In this document: positions 43,104 through 52,478 of the stretch, piece by piece
Layout: every line of letters starts with the position of its first letter
Numbering within the stretch: position 1 is the first letter of the stretch
Origin: a bacterium
GTDB lineage: Bacteria; Hinthialibacterota; Hinthialibacteria; Hinthialibacterales; Hinthialibacteraceae
Assembly (NCBI GenBank): GCA_016125385.1
Contig: WGLV01000033.1
Span: forward strand, 1 to 64,000
Direction of reading: 5' to 3'
DNA length: 64,000 nt
Notes under the pieces: model-generated
The model's database searches: none
What the model was told of the DNA's origin: nothing
Seen by the model: only the letters and a program-made list of their open reading frames with translations
Program-made: the position numbers and the translations under genes

Positions 43104-43862
43104 ATGAGCGTTCACTCGTTTTTCAACCATCCGGTCATGGTCGCGGCTCAGTCCAGCGTATGGCAATGGATGCAGGATTTCGCTAATGGAGATTCTCCTC
43201 ACGTCGTCGGCCCCAAAGGCGGCGTCAATTACGCGGATACGTTTCCGAAACTTTTTCTGGCGATGAGCGTGGCCGCGCTTCTGGGGGCGATGCTTGCCTA
43301 TCACCCCAAGCGCAGACACGACCCCAATGGAGGCATTAGCGATACCGAAGTTAAAAAGACGCAAATTCTGATCTGCGTCGCGGGCGCCATCATTTTCCCT
43401 CTGATTCGCGGAGACCTGGCGCTGGCGTTCGGTCTGGCGGGCATGGGCGGCTTTGTCCGCTACCGCACCGCGCTCAGCAACCCGGTCGATCTGTCGATGC
43501 TGTTTATCCTGATCGGGCTGGGCATGGCCTGCGGGCTTCAATATTACCCCGTCGCCTTCGCCATTACGGCGTTTATCTACATGCTGTTGTATATACTCGA
43601 ACTGCCCAATGGCGCGCGTCAATACAAATGGGATCTGCGGATCTACACCAACGACCCCAAAGCGACTCAGGAAGCCTTCCTGAAAATGGCCAAACAGAGC
43701 AAATACAACGTCGTTAAAAAGCGCACCAGCGAAGAGCAGAATCGATTCATCTGCAAATTCATCACCAATTCCGCGCTCAACACCGAAGAAATCGCCAAAA
43801 AGTTACAAGCCAACCTCCCGGAAGGCGTCCAGATCACCAATATCGACTGGTCCAAGGGATAA
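43104..43862 (+). CDS. DUF4956 domain membrane protein
   Basis: A 252-residue protein with several membrane segments between about residues 48 and 175 and the family core GLAGMGGFVRYRTALSNPVD followed by LGMACGLQYY. The C-terminal 80 residues form a soluble domain (LRIYTNDPKATQEAFLKMA). DUF4956 proteins are linked by some to polyphosphate or MgtC-like functions, but their role is not established. The gene lies 97 bp after the porin gene on the same strand and is followed by a terminator. Confidence 0.8.
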   Translation: MSVHSFFNHPVMVAAQSSVWQWMQDFANGDSPHVVGPKGGVNYADTFPKLFLAMSVAALLGAMLAYHPKRRHDPNGGISDTEVKKTQILICVAGAIIFPLIRGDLALAFGLAGMGGFVRYRTALSNPVDLSMLFILIGLGMACGLQYYPVAFAITAFIYMLLYILELPNGARQYKWDLRIYTNDPKATQEAFLKMAKQSKYNVVKKRTSEEQNRFICKFITNSALNTEEIAKKLQANLPEGVQITNIDWSKG

Positions 43863-43897
43863 GGAATCTTTGAAGGATTTAACAGAGCCAAACGACC

Positions 43898-43925
43898 AGC
43901 GCCCCCTTGCGGGGCGCTTTTTTAT
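43898..43925 (+). terminator. Rho-independent terminator
   Basis: AGCGCCCC (43898-43905) pairs with GGGGCGCT (43911-43918) around a five-base loop and is followed by a T-run. The rest of the gap to 44179 contains no gene that I can support. Confidence 0.92.
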
Positions 43926-44179
43926 TTTGACTTTAATCCCACGGAATCAATCACCCGTGAATTGAGCGGCGGTTCTTCACACGCCGACGCCATGCGAACC
44001 ATCACGGCGTGTTACAAACATTTCTGATGTTCCACCACCGCGCGCCTGACAATAAGCGGCCATCAAGGCGGAAGATTCGTTCATCGGCCTCTTCCATCCT
44101 TCTGGAGTCGACCTACATTAAAAAGATCACCGGCGCCGGTTAATAACCGCGCCGTGAAGCCGTCTGGAGGACATCCGCC

Positions 44180-44887
44180 GTGAAATCGCCGCACTCGTCA
44201 GAATCGTCTCCCATCGTGTTGCATGAAGTGATTCCCTGGGGCCGGACGCTGAACGAATACCGCCGCATGTTCGCCTTGAGCGACGCCGATCTGAAAAAAC
44301 GCATCGCCGGTTGCGGAGACGGCCCCGCCAGTTTCAACGCAGAAGTCACCACGCTGGGCGGGCGCGTGGTTTCCATCGATCCGATCTACGTCCTATCGGC
44401 CGACGACATCAAACTTCGCTTCGAGCAGGTATATAGCCAGATCGTGGAAGGTGCGCGAGCCAATCTGGAGAAGTACGTGTGGACGGATATTGCTTCGCCG
44501 GATGAGATGGGCGAGCGCCGCCGCCGCGCGATCGAGATGTTTCTGCCCGATTACCCGGCCGGACTGAGCGAAGGCCGTTACGTCAGCGCATCGCTGCCCG
44601 ACCTGCCATTCGATGACGGCGCGTTCGAGCTGGCGCTATGTTCGCACCTGCTCTTCACCTACAGCCATCTGCTATCGACGGAGATGCACCTTGAGGCGGT
44701 CATCGAGATGATGCGCGTAGCGGATGAGACGCGCGTGTTTCCGCTTCTGACGTTGAACGGCCGACCTTCGCCGCATCTCGACCCCGTGCTCGACGGCCTG
44801 CGCCAACGCGGCTTCACCGCCGCGACGGAGCGCGTTCCCTACGAATTTCAGGCCGGTGGAAACGAAATGCTGCGGGTGACGAAATAA
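44180..44887 (+). CDS. SAM-dependent methyltransferase-like protein
   Basis: A 235-residue cytoplasmic protein. The segment RIAGCGDGPASFNAEVTTLG followed by VVSIDPIYVLSAD is a SAM-binding motif I region with its acidic end of strand 2, and LPDLPFDDGAFELALCSHLL is a motif IV-like region. GTG start with GGAGG upstream. Similar proteins are annotated only as methyltransferases; substrate unknown. It is convergent with the next gene. Confidence 0.75.
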   Translation: MKSPHSSESSPIVLHEVIPWGRTLNEYRRMFALSDADLKKRIAGCGDGPASFNAEVTTLGGRVVSIDPIYVLSADDIKLRFEQVYSQIVEGARANLEKYVWTDIASPDEMGERRRRAIEMFLPDYPAGLSEGRYVSASLPDLPFDDGAFELALCSHLLFTYSHLLSTEMHLEAVIEMMRVADETRVFPLLTLNGRPSPHLDPVLDGLRQRGFTAATERVPYEFQAGGNEMLRVTK

Positions 44888-44890
44888 GTT

Positions 44891-45865
44891 TCAAACGCCT
44901 CCCCACACCTTGTTGATGAACTCGTCCTTCGTCAGGTCTTCTCCGATTTCATAGACGTTTCTTCCGGGTTCACGCTCATCGCTGATTACGTCGCCATCCC
45001 GAATATCCGGGATGAAATCGTCTTGAGAGAATGTGGGATTCACGTCGATCGAATCGATCTCGAATGTCGTTGAACTTACGGCGTCATTCGCGCTCCGCAT
45101 CAATTTTTCCTGAACGAAACACGGGATTGAGATCTCGCCGAAATTTCGGTAATTCGCAAACGTGATTTCCATATACATGTCGCTATCGAAATTCTTGCGG
45201 CGAACGAAAACAAGTTGCTTGTTTGAGACATCGATCACGAACTCGTATGAGGCTTTGGCGTCTTCCATTTTGACGTTTAAAACGGATTCACCATCCAGCG
45301 TTTGATCGGTTTGCGAGATTAATTGAAGCGGGTTGTCATTACCCGCGGCGGATTCTCTCAACCGTTCGATGATCTTTGAAAGCATTGTGTCCCGGAATCC
45401 GATAAACTGATCGGGGCGGATGATTGAAGCGATGTCATTGCCATCAGACAATGAATATTCCTTGGTATGTTTTTCAGGATTTTTGCCCACTTCTTCTAGC
45501 TGCGCTCTGCCAGTCCAGTAGCTGTTCATTGCATTACCCAGCATCGCCGACGCAGCCTGATCGCCCGGATCTTCAAATTGAAAAACAGCGTCTTGCGAGA
45601 AATACATCCTGCCGTTGATTTCATATTTCCACGCCATCGTACCGCTTCGGATATAAGGTCCATTGAACTTCATCCCCATCGCTTTGGGGAAATCCGGCAT
45701 CTTGTCACCGTAATTCACAAAGCGAGACAGCGCGGAGGCGGAGTAGATATTCTCTTTAGCGATCTGCTGTAACCGGCTCGCCTGGATGAATTCATCGCGT
45801 AACGGCTCCGCCAACGCGGCGTTGACTCCCACGAATAAAGCCACCGCAACAGCAATCAATATCAT
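44891..45865 (-). CDS. Secreted protein, possibly LolA/LolB-like fold
   Basis: A 324-residue exported protein with a signal peptide (MILIAVAVALFVGVNAALA). The mature part is beta-rich (WKYEINGRMYFSQDAVFQFE, SYEFVIDVSNKQLVFVRRKN) with a layout reminiscent of the outer-membrane lipoprotein-sorting family, but I see no firm motif. GAGGG lies just before the ATG. A sigma-70-type promoter is visible 86-114 bp upstream. Function unknown. Confidence 0.65.
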   Translation of the reverse strand: MILIAVAVALFVGVNAALAEPLRDEFIQASRLQQIAKENIYSASALSRFVNYGDKMPDFPKAMGMKFNGPYIRSGTMAWKYEINGRMYFSQDAVFQFEDPGDQAASAMLGNAMNSYWTGRAQLEEVGKNPEKHTKEYSLSDGNDIASIIRPDQFIGFRDTMLSKIIERLRESAAGNDNPLQLISQTDQTLDGESVLNVKMEDAKASYEFVIDVSNKQLVFVRRKNFDSDMYMEITFANYRNFGEISIPCFVQEKLMRSANDAVSSTTFEIDSIDVNPTFSQDDFIPDIRDGDVISDEREPGRNVYEIGEDLTKDEFINKVWGGV

Positions 45866-45950
45866 GGTTCACCCTCGCCTTTTCCTGATCAGATCGTTTT
45901 CAAATCAATTTGGGCTAACCGGTTCGATTTGGACCGGTGATTCGGGAGCG

Positions 45951-45979
45951 ATTATCCCACGAAAATCAGTGCATGTAAA
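45951..45979 (-). promoter_or_regulatory. Sigma-70 type promoter of the secreted-protein gene
   Basis: Read on the minus strand: TTTACA (-35, plus-strand 45974-45979), a 17-bp spacer, and GATAAT (-10, plus-strand 45951-45956). Expected start near 45944. An inverted repeat TGTAAA/TTTACA (about 45974-45993) overlaps the -35 and could be an operator. Confidence 0.55.
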
Positions 45980-46019
45980 CAAAATTATTTACACGAAAAA
46001 TAAAGAAGTGGCGGAGGGA

Positions 46020-46049
46020 AAGACGCCCCTCACTGGGGAGGGGCGTCTT
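46020..46049 (-). terminator. Terminator hairpin containing the stop codon of the small ATPase-partner gene
   Basis: AAGACGCCCCTC (46020-46031) pairs perfectly with GAGGGGCGTCTT (46038-46049) over 12 bp with a six-base loop. The TGA stop (46030-46032) is within it. On the minus strand U- and C-rich sequence follows. Confidence 0.75.
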
Positions 46050-46281
46050 CCTTGCGGTTCAGTTCGAAGAGCAACGCCGTGCGGGCGCTGATATAACCGG
46101 AGAGGATTCCATCTTCAAAGTTAAAGCGGCCATTGTCGCGCAGGGCGTCGAAATCGTCTGAGTTGCGCGCGTCTTCCGGCGTTATGCCCGGCACGGACTT
46201 GCGGGCGATCTCAAGCACTTTCTTCTGCTGCTGCTCGATCATCCCGTCCAGCAGGGCGATGATCTCGTCCCGGTTCAGCAT
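46030..46281 (-). CDS. Small protein following the KAP-type ATPase gene
   Basis: An 83-residue, acidic, probably helical protein (MLNRDEIIALLDGMIEQQQK, then DALRDNGRFNFEDGILSGYI). The start at 46281 lies 8 bp after the ATPase stop, whereas a longer frame from 46332 would overlap the ATPase. The tight spacing and shared terminator imply that it works with the ATPase. No family is recognised. Confidence 0.65.
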   Translation of the reverse strand: MLNRDEIIALLDGMIEQQQKKVLEIARKSVPGITPEDARNSDDFDALRDNGRFNFEDGILSGYISARTALLFELNRKEDAPPQ

Positions 46282-46289
46282 CGCGACCG

Positions 46290-47783
46290 TCAGTTCAACA
46301 CGCGGCGCAGTACGCCGGAGCGATCGATCCACGAATTGCGGACGATATCGAACTGCGAGCGCGGGATGTTCCAGCGCGGGTCGTTCTCCGACAACTCGTT
46401 GGGCAGCGTCTTGACGTAATCGGAAAACATTTCCGAGAGAAAACCGAACGCATAGCGCGGCGTGCCAAGCGTGTTAAGCGTCTCTTTCAGGTAACCGATA
46501 TCGAAATCCTCGGCGAAAAAGTCGCTCAGCGCGACGGCCTTCGAGCCGGTCTTGATGCTCGACTGTAAGCGCTGGTTGGCGATTTCATACAGTTCCTGAC
46601 CCGACCATTTCAGTTCGGGGATGAGGTTCGATTTGTCGAGCCGCATACGCTTGAGCTGTTCGGGCGGCGCGTTGCGGTGAATCTTGTCGAGTTCGATGGG
46701 GAGAAACAGTTTCAGCCCCACGTTGGGGAACTGAAGCAGCTTGATATCGAGCAGTTTTTCAACGAAGGCGCGCATGGCGTCTTCGCGCGCGCTGATGAGG
46801 GTCGGCTCATCGATGCGATCCATCACGATGTAGACGCCTTCATAGCCGAATTCCTTGAGGATCTCCGTAAAGCGCTGGAGCAGCTGATAGCGCGGCGATT
46901 CATCCGACCCGCGCGGCAGGTTGTATTCTTTGCGTTCTTTCGGCGTCAGGCGATTTAACACCTCGCGCAACGCGGCGGTGTTTTTGGGCAGCGCCTTGAC
47001 CGCGCGGTCGGCGCGCGCCGCCATTGAGGCGGCGGTCATGGTGAACCACGCGAAGGGCAGCCATGTCCCCGCCAGAACGAGCCCGCCCAGCGCCAGCCAG
47101 AGCCATTTGGGCCCCGGCGCGGAGAACGACAACGGCAGCCAGGGCAACAGCATCAGCACCAGTCCGGCGAAACTCGCCACCGCGGCCGACGCCCAGCACA
47201 GGAACACGCGAAACTTGCCCAGCCCGAACTGTTTCATCAGGGTTTCGACGGTTTCAATCTGAGTGCGCTGGTTGGAGTTGTAATACATCGCGGCCAGCAG
47301 AATCAGATACACCTTTAATTTCTTGCTTAATCCGGAAGCGTTTTTCTTTCCATCGACGATCTGGTCGACCAGTTGAGACACGCCCAGCGAGAGGATGCAA
47401 TCGAGATGCTCGGCGATGCCCCAGCGCTGTATGACCTTGTCGGCGGCGTGGTCGTCGTTGCGCACGCCGATCGCGCGGCGGAACTGCGACATGTAGGGGT
47501 TGTAATCGATGTATTCAATCAGAAAGACGCGGTTGTCGGGGTTCTCCTGATTGTGCTGTTCCAGACGGCGGCGCATCATTAACCGCAAAGCGCTCTTTCC
47601 GCTGCCCTTCTCGCCGAAGATGATCGCCGGCGCCGGAATGCGCGGCGAACCGTACAACCGGTCAAAACTCCAGTGAACCGCCGTCGGCTTCAGGTCGCTC
47701 AGGATGCCGTCCTTGTCGGCGTCCTCGCAGGTGAACGGATCTTCTTGAAGGCCCCAAAAATCTCGCCAGGTTTGCGTAAACAT
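46290..47783 (-). CDS. KAP-type membrane P-loop ATPase
   Basis: A 497-residue protein. Walker A is GEKGSGKS (57-64). Two membrane helices (about 192-217 and 227-249) are inserted between Walker A and the Walker B-like VYIVMDRIDEP (317-327). That insertion is the hallmark of the KAP NTPase group, to which phage-exclusion protein PifA and animal Kidins220 belong. The N terminus (FWGLQEDPFTCED) and C terminus are otherwise unassigned. GAGGGAAT precedes the ATG. It is followed after 8 bp by a small gene. A defence or membrane-stress role is possible (inference), not shown. Confidence 0.75.
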   Translation of the reverse strand: MFTQTWRDFWGLQEDPFTCEDADKDGILSDLKPTAVHWSFDRLYGSPRIPAPAIIFGEKGSGKSALRLMMRRRLEQHNQENPDNRVFLIEYIDYNPYMSQFRRAIGVRNDDHAADKVIQRWGIAEHLDCILSLGVSQLVDQIVDGKKNASGLSKKLKVYLILLAAMYYNSNQRTQIETVETLMKQFGLGKFRVFLCWASAAVASFAGLVLMLLPWLPLSFSAPGPKWLWLALGGLVLAGTWLPFAWFTMTAASMAARADRAVKALPKNTAALREVLNRLTPKERKEYNLPRGSDESPRYQLLQRFTEILKEFGYEGVYIVMDRIDEPTLISAREDAMRAFVEKLLDIKLLQFPNVGLKLFLPIELDKIHRNAPPEQLKRMRLDKSNLIPELKWSGQELYEIANQRLQSSIKTGSKAVALSDFFAEDFDIGYLKETLNTLGTPRYAFGFLSEMFSDYVKTLPNELSENDPRWNIPRSQFDIVRNSWIDRSGVLRRVLN

Positions 47784-47850
47784 ATTCCCTCGTCTGTTTG
47801 CGTTGTATTGGCCGTATTCATGAACTCGCCGTGAATACTATATTGCGTTA

Positions 47851-48453
47851 TCACGGCATGGGAAGAAAGTCCCTCGGCGCGCCCGATCGAACCTGTTGCT
47901 CATATTCTCTCATCAGCGCCTGAGAGAGCAGCTGATCGTAATAGGCGGACAGGTTGCGTGAAAATTCTGATTCCGCGCCATAGTAGGTAAACGACCGCGT
48001 CTCCTTCCAGGAGAACGGTGCGCCGGGTATTCCCTGTTGGCTGGGGCCACGGCGAATCAATGAGGCGTGTCGGCTTATCCAGTTTCCATACGGGTCGTTT
48101 TCGGTAATCACGCCGCGCTGAAAAAATTCGATGTGCTCACGGTCTTCAACAGGAACCTCGGGCATCAGGATCGGCGTCAGCGATTCGCCATTCTCATCGC
48201 GCATTGATACCGGCTCGCCGTTGGTCATCAGGTTCCAATCGGTCAAATCTCCGTTTTCATCGAACTCATAATGCGCGACGGTGGTTCCATTCAACGCCAG
48301 CGTAAATTGATGGATAGGGCCTTTCAGGCCCAGCATCGCCAAATCGTTCGCGGGTGGATGCGGCTTATCGACGCGGCTGGCGGCGAAGGTGACGGCGGCT
48401 CCCACTACAAGAATCACTACGATCAGCTTCAGAAACGCAAAGGCTCGTCTCAT
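47851..48453 (-). CDS. Exported or membrane-anchored protein of unknown function
   Basis: A 200-residue protein with an N-terminal hydrophobic helix (AFLKLIVVILVVGAAVTFAA). The rest is soluble; HQFTLALNGTTVAHYEFDEN and ENDPYGNWISRHASLIRR resemble the short repeats of RHS/YD-type or MORN-like beta structures, but weakly. GGAG precedes the ATG at 48453. It lies upstream of the ATPase gene on the same strand with 67 bp between. Confidence 0.65.
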   Translation of the reverse strand: MRRAFAFLKLIVVILVVGAAVTFAASRVDKPHPPANDLAMLGLKGPIHQFTLALNGTTVAHYEFDENGDLTDWNLMTNGEPVSMRDENGESLTPILMPEVPVEDREHIEFFQRGVITENDPYGNWISRHASLIRRGPSQQGIPGAPFSWKETRSFTYYGAESEFSRNLSAYYDQLLSQALMREYEQQVRSGAPRDFLPMP

Positions 48454-48671
48454 GATTCCGCTCTCCCAGATGAACCGGCATGATTCCATCATACACAATC
48501 GGTATCCGATTATAAACGATTGATTTCCCGACAGGGAACGCCTGATTTTTACAACCGTGCATCCACGATGGATTTCATCAAGGTCACTTCGGCTTCAGCC
48601 ACCCGAACTATATACTACATGGTCTAACCCAATTCGGCGGTTGGAGACCGCCGGGCAGAGAGGAAAGCGTA

Positions 48672-50081
48672 ATGGCGAAAAACATCTACGAGAAAATCTG
48701 GGACGCCCACGCCGTCCATGAAGAGGAAGGCAAGGAATCGATCCTCTACATCGACCGGCACTATATTCATGAAGTCACCTCGCCGCAGGCCTTTGAAGGC
48801 CTTCGACTGGCGGGGCGCAAGGTTCGGCGCCCTGAACTGACCTTCGCGACCATGGATCACAACATTCCGACCACGGATCGCACCGTGCCGATTCAAGACC
48901 CGCTTTCCCGCCAGCAGGTGGAAACACTCAGCAAAAACTGCGCGGAAAACGGCATCGCCTGTTTCGACATGGCCGACCGCCGCAACGGCATCGTCCACAT
49001 CATCGGCCCCGAACTGGGGCTGACCCAGCCCGGCATGACCATCGTCTGCGGCGACTCGCATACCGCGACTCACGGCGCCTTCGGCGCGCTGGCCTTCGGC
49101 ATCGGCACCAGCGAGGTCGAACATGTGCTGGCCACCCAGACCCTGTTGCAGAAAAAATCGAAGACGATGCAGGTTCACGTCACCGGATCGCTGCCGGTGG
49201 GCATCACCGCCAAAGACGTCATCCTCGCCATCATCGGAAAAATCGGCACGGCGGGCGGTACGGGTTACGTCATCGAATACACCGGCGACGTGTTTCGCTC
49301 GATGTCGATGGAAGGCCGCATGACGGTCTGTAACATGACCATCGAAGCCGGCGCCCGGGCGGGTCTGATTTCGCCCGACGGCAAAACCGTCGAGTATCTC
49401 AAGGGCCGTCCTTACCTGCCCAAGGACGTTTCATTCGACGACCTGTCAAAACAGTGGTTGAGCTGGGCCTCTGATGAAGGCTGCCAGTATGACGCGCGCG
49501 TCGAGCTCAACGCCTCTGAAATCGAACCGCAGGTCACCTGGGGCACCTCGCCCGGCATGGTCACCCATATCAATGGCAAGACGCCGGCGCTGAATGAATT
49601 GAACGACGACAACGAACGCCTCTCCGCGGCCAAGGCTCTGGATTACATGGATCTGGCCGAGAGCCTGCCCATGACCGAGGTCAAAATCAATAAAGTCTTT
49701 ATCGGCTCCTGCACCAACGGGCGCATCGAAGACCTCCGCGAAGCGGCGAAAACGGTAAAAGGCTACAAGAAAAGCGCTTCCATCGAACAGGCGCTCATCG
49801 TGCCCGGCTCGATGGCGGTGAAAGAACAGGCCGAAGCGGAAGGCCTGCACAAAATTTTCGTGGAAGCGGGTTTTGAATGGCGCGAACCGGATTGCTCAAT
49901 GTGTCTCGCGATGAACGACGACATCTTGAACCCCGGCGACCGATGCGCCTCGACCTCAAACCGCAACTTTGAAGGACGACAGGGCAAGGGCGGACGTACC
50001 CACCTGGTCAGCCCCGCGATGGCCGCCGCCGCCGCCGTGACCGGTCATTTCGTCGATATCCGCCGATGGGAGTTTAAATAA
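48672..50081 (+). CDS. leuC: 3-isopropylmalate dehydratase large subunit
   Basis: A 469-residue aconitase-family enzyme for the second step of leucine synthesis (2- to 3-isopropylmalate). The 4Fe-4S ligands are C347 (FIGSCTNGR), C408 and C411 ([10 protein letters not shown]). [21 protein letters not shown] and the C-terminal [20 protein letters not shown] are typical. AGAGGAAAG lies before the ATG. The stop overlaps the leuD start by one base. leuA and leuB are not in the window. Confidence 0.98.
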   Translation: MAKNIYEKIWDAHAVHEEEGKESILYIDRHYIHEVTSPQAFEGLRLAGRKVRRPELTFATMDHNIPTTDRTVPIQDPLSRQQVETLSKNCAENGIACFDMADRRNGIVHIIGPELGLTQPGMTIVCGDSHTATHGAFGALAFGIGTSEVEHVLATQTLLQKKSKTMQVHVTGSLPVGITAKDVILAIIGKIGTAGGTGYVIEYTGDVFRSMSMEGRMTVCNMTIEAGARAGLISPDGKTVEYLKGRPYLPKDVSFDDLSKQWLSWASDEGCQYDARVELNASEIEPQVTWGTSPGMVTHINGKTPALNELNDDNERLSAAKALDYMDLAESLPMTEVKINKVFIGSCTNGRIEDLREAAKTVKGYKKSASIEQALIVPGSMAVKEQAEAEGLHKIFVEAGFEWREPDCSMCLAMNDDILNPGDRCASTSNRNFEGRQGKGGRTHLVSPAMAAAAAVTGHFVDIRRWEFK

Positions 50082-50674
50082 TGGAACCTTTTGTCAAACA
50101 CACCGGCGTCGTCGCCCCGCTGGAAGCGTTGAACGTCGACACCGACCAGATCATTCCGAAACAGTTTCTCAAACGCATTGAGCGCACCGGCTACGGAGAC
50201 GTGCTGTTTTTCGACTGGCGTTATACCGCCGACGGCAAGCCCGATGCGAAATTCGAGATGAACGCGCCGCGCTATCAGGGCGCGAGCATCCTGCTCACCA
50301 AAGACAACTTCGGCTGCGGCTCATCGCGTGAACACGCCCCCTGGGCGCTGCATGATTACGGAATCCGCGCCATTCTCGCCATCTCATACGCCGACATCTT
50401 TTTCAACAACTGTTTCAACAACGGCATGTTGCCCATCGTGTTGCCGCGTGAGGTCATCGAGCAGTTGTTCGTTGAAACGCGGGCGACGGAGGGCTACTCG
50501 CTCACCATTGACCTGCCCGAACAGAAGATCATCAAACCCGATGGCTCAACGATTCCGTTCGAGGTTAACGACTTCAAAAAATACCGCCTGCTGAACGGGC
50601 TCGATCAGATCGGTTTGACGCTGCAGCATGAAGAGAAGATCTCCGCATACGAAACCAAGCGCGGCATCGCCTGA
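50081..50674 (+). CDS. leuD: 3-isopropylmalate dehydratase small subunit
   Basis: A 197-residue partner of LeuC. Family signatures include [16 protein letters not shown], the active-site loop [16 protein letters not shown] and [20 protein letters not shown]. It is translationally coupled to leuC by a TAATG junction and followed by a strong hairpin. Confidence 0.98.
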   Translation: MEPFVKHTGVVAPLEALNVDTDQIIPKQFLKRIERTGYGDVLFFDWRYTADGKPDAKFEMNAPRYQGASILLTKDNFGCGSSREHAPWALHDYGIRAILAISYADIFFNNCFNNGMLPIVLPREVIEQLFVETRATEGYSLTIDLPEQKIIKPDGSTIPFEVNDFKKYRLLNGLDQIGLTLQHEEKISAYETKRGIA

Positions 50675-50688
50675 TATTCGCGTATACC

Positions 50689-50712
50689 GGGGGCGGACCA
50701 GGGTCCGCCCCC
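50689..50712 (+). terminator. Terminator after leuCD
   Basis: GGGGGCGGACC (50689-50699) pairs perfectly with GGTCCGCCCCC (50702-50712), an 11-bp GC-rich stem with a two-base gap between arms. The following T-run is short. Confidence 0.75.
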
Positions 50713-50884
50713 TTCTCATAACCCACCACCATCAAAAGTCATTCCCCATCGCCCGCATCAACGGTTTTCTTTTTGGCCTTTCCTCCGAATTCTGATATTC
50801 TCTCTCTACAATCCTCACCTTCGCTTTGACCGTGATTCAACGATTTCACACCATTTGAAGAATGGAATCAGGGAGGATGGAACG

Positions 50885-51679
50885 ATGACGTCACCGATTC
50901 TGTCTCGAAGAAACGCGCTTCGCCTTTGTGGATGCGCGGCGGCGGGTGCTCTGGCCGCGCGGGTTTCCACGCCGAAAACGGCTCACGCGCAAAGCGATCT
51001 CGTCTCACGCGTGCTGGGCGGGCTGACCTGGATCAAGCAATCGGGATTCCGCATTCAAAACGGTGAGCAGGTTATTTATATCGACCCGTATCAGGTTCCC
51101 AATTCGCCGCGCGACGGCGATCTGGTGCTGATTACACATCCACATAACGACCATTGCGAAGCCGCCAGTGTTTTGAAGGTCGCAAAAAACGGCGCCGCCA
51201 TCGCCGGGGAAGAAGACAGCGTGGCGAAGCTGGGCGCGGGCGTCTCAAACAAAACCGTCATTCGCCTTGGCGATGAAATGACCATCGGCGATCTTCACGT
51301 CTCCACAGTTCCGGCGTACAACCTGAACAAGTCCTACCATCCCCGAACAAACGAATGGTTGGGGTTTATTCTCACTTTGAAAGACGGCCGCGTGTTTTAT
51401 CACGCGGGCGATACCGATTTCATTCCCGAAATGAACGGTCTCCAGCCAGACGCCGCGTTTCTGCCGGCGGGAGGCACGTATACCATGGACGCGCAGGAAG
51501 CGGTACAGGCGGCGAAAGCGATGAATCCCAAAATCGCCGTCCTCATGCACTATTTCAGCGCCAGCGACGCGACGCGGTTCGAGCAAGGCCTTGCGGGAAG
51601 CGTCCCCGTGCTGGTAATGGCGAACGGTCAGTCGATTCCCCCCTCGGAAACAGCGATTGAACACTGGACGGAATCATAA
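50885..51679 (+). CDS. Exported MBL-fold metallo-hydrolase (UlaG/COG2220-like)
   Basis: A 264-residue protein with a twin-arginine-type signal (SRRNALRLCGCAAAGALAAR). The metallo-beta-lactamase metal site is LVLITHPHNDHCEAA, with the later YHAGDTDFIPEM supplying the bridging Asp and a His in VLMHYFSAS. GGGAGG precedes the ATG. Members of COG2220 include UlaG lactonase and unassigned hydrolases. The substrate cannot be predicted; the location is probably periplasmic. Confidence 0.88.
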   Translation: MTSPILSRRNALRLCGCAAAGALAARVSTPKTAHAQSDLVSRVLGGLTWIKQSGFRIQNGEQVIYIDPYQVPNSPRDGDLVLITHPHNDHCEAASVLKVAKNGAAIAGEEDSVAKLGAGVSNKTVIRLGDEMTIGDLHVSTVPAYNLNKSYHPRTNEWLGFILTLKDGRVFYHAGDTDFIPEMNGLQPDAAFLPAGGTYTMDAQEAVQAAKAMNPKIAVLMHYFSASDATRFEQGLAGSVPVLVMANGQSIPPSETAIEHWTES

Positions 51680-51692
51680 GCGGGCGGGGACT

Positions 51693-52478
51693 TTACTCCT
51701 CTATCGCCAGCGCCCAGCGTGGAGTAAACATACGGCGCACTTCAAGAAAGATCGCGATCTGACAGGCCAGCGAGACGGCCCCCGCCAGCATGTATACCAC
51801 GATAATCTGATAGCGCACCGCCTCCTCGGGTACGGCGCCCGCGATCAACTGCCCGGTCAAAATGCCCGGCAGTTGAACGATGCCCATCAGCATCATGCTG
51901 TTCATCATGGGTATCATCGCGTTGCGAAGCGTCAATGCAGCGTAAGGCTCCATCGCCCTGGATGGCGAAGCGCCCAGGGCCAGCGCCGCCTCAATCTCGC
52001 CACGGCGGCTTTTCAACTCGCCGCGCAACCGGTTGACCGCCAGCGCCGCGCCGCTGGCGCTGTTGCCGATCATCATCCCCATCAATGGAATAAACACGTT
52101 GGGCGCTTCCAGCGGATGAGCGCGCAGCACCACGTAGAAGAGAAACGCCGCGACCACGAGAATCGACGCGTGCAAAGCCAGCCACAATGAGACGATGACA
52201 CGCCACGAAAACGTCTCCTGCCGCTTGCCGGCGGTGTACGCTCCCGCACAGATCATAAACTCGACCACCAGCCCGTATACCCACCACGAATTCTGGTGAA
52301 ACAACCAGAGCAATACATACCCCACCAGCCACAACTGAACGAAACTTCGCGTCGCGCCCCAGAGAAAGGTTTTCTCCAGACCGCTGCGGCTCCACCAGAG
52401 CAACGCCACCGCGCTCAACACCAGCAGCGCGGATACGCCGACCTGCGCCAGACTGACGGACAGATAATCAGGCGTCAT
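51693..52478 (-). CDS. fetB: FetB-like ABC transporter permease
   Basis: A 261-residue membrane protein of the UPF0014/FetB family, which works with FetA in iron or metal efflux. Several membrane segments and the family signatures FIPLMGMMIGNSASGAALAV and EIEAALALGASPSRAMEPYA are present, then the loop IPMMNSMMLMGIVQLPGIL. The start at 52478 overlaps the fetA stop by 11 bases, while the longer frame to 52568 would overlap more. Confidence 0.88.
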   Translation of the reverse strand: MTPDYLSVSLAQVGVSALLVLSAVALLWWSRSGLEKTFLWGATRSFVQLWLVGYVLLWLFHQNSWWVYGLVVEFMICAGAYTAGKRQETFSWRVIVSLWLALHASILVVAAFLFYVVLRAHPLEAPNVFIPLMGMMIGNSASGAALAVNRLRGELKSRRGEIEAALALGASPSRAMEPYAALTLRNAMIPMMNSMMLMGIVQLPGILTGQLIAGAVPEEAVRYQIIVVYMLAGAVSLACQIAIFLEVRRMFTPRWALAIEE

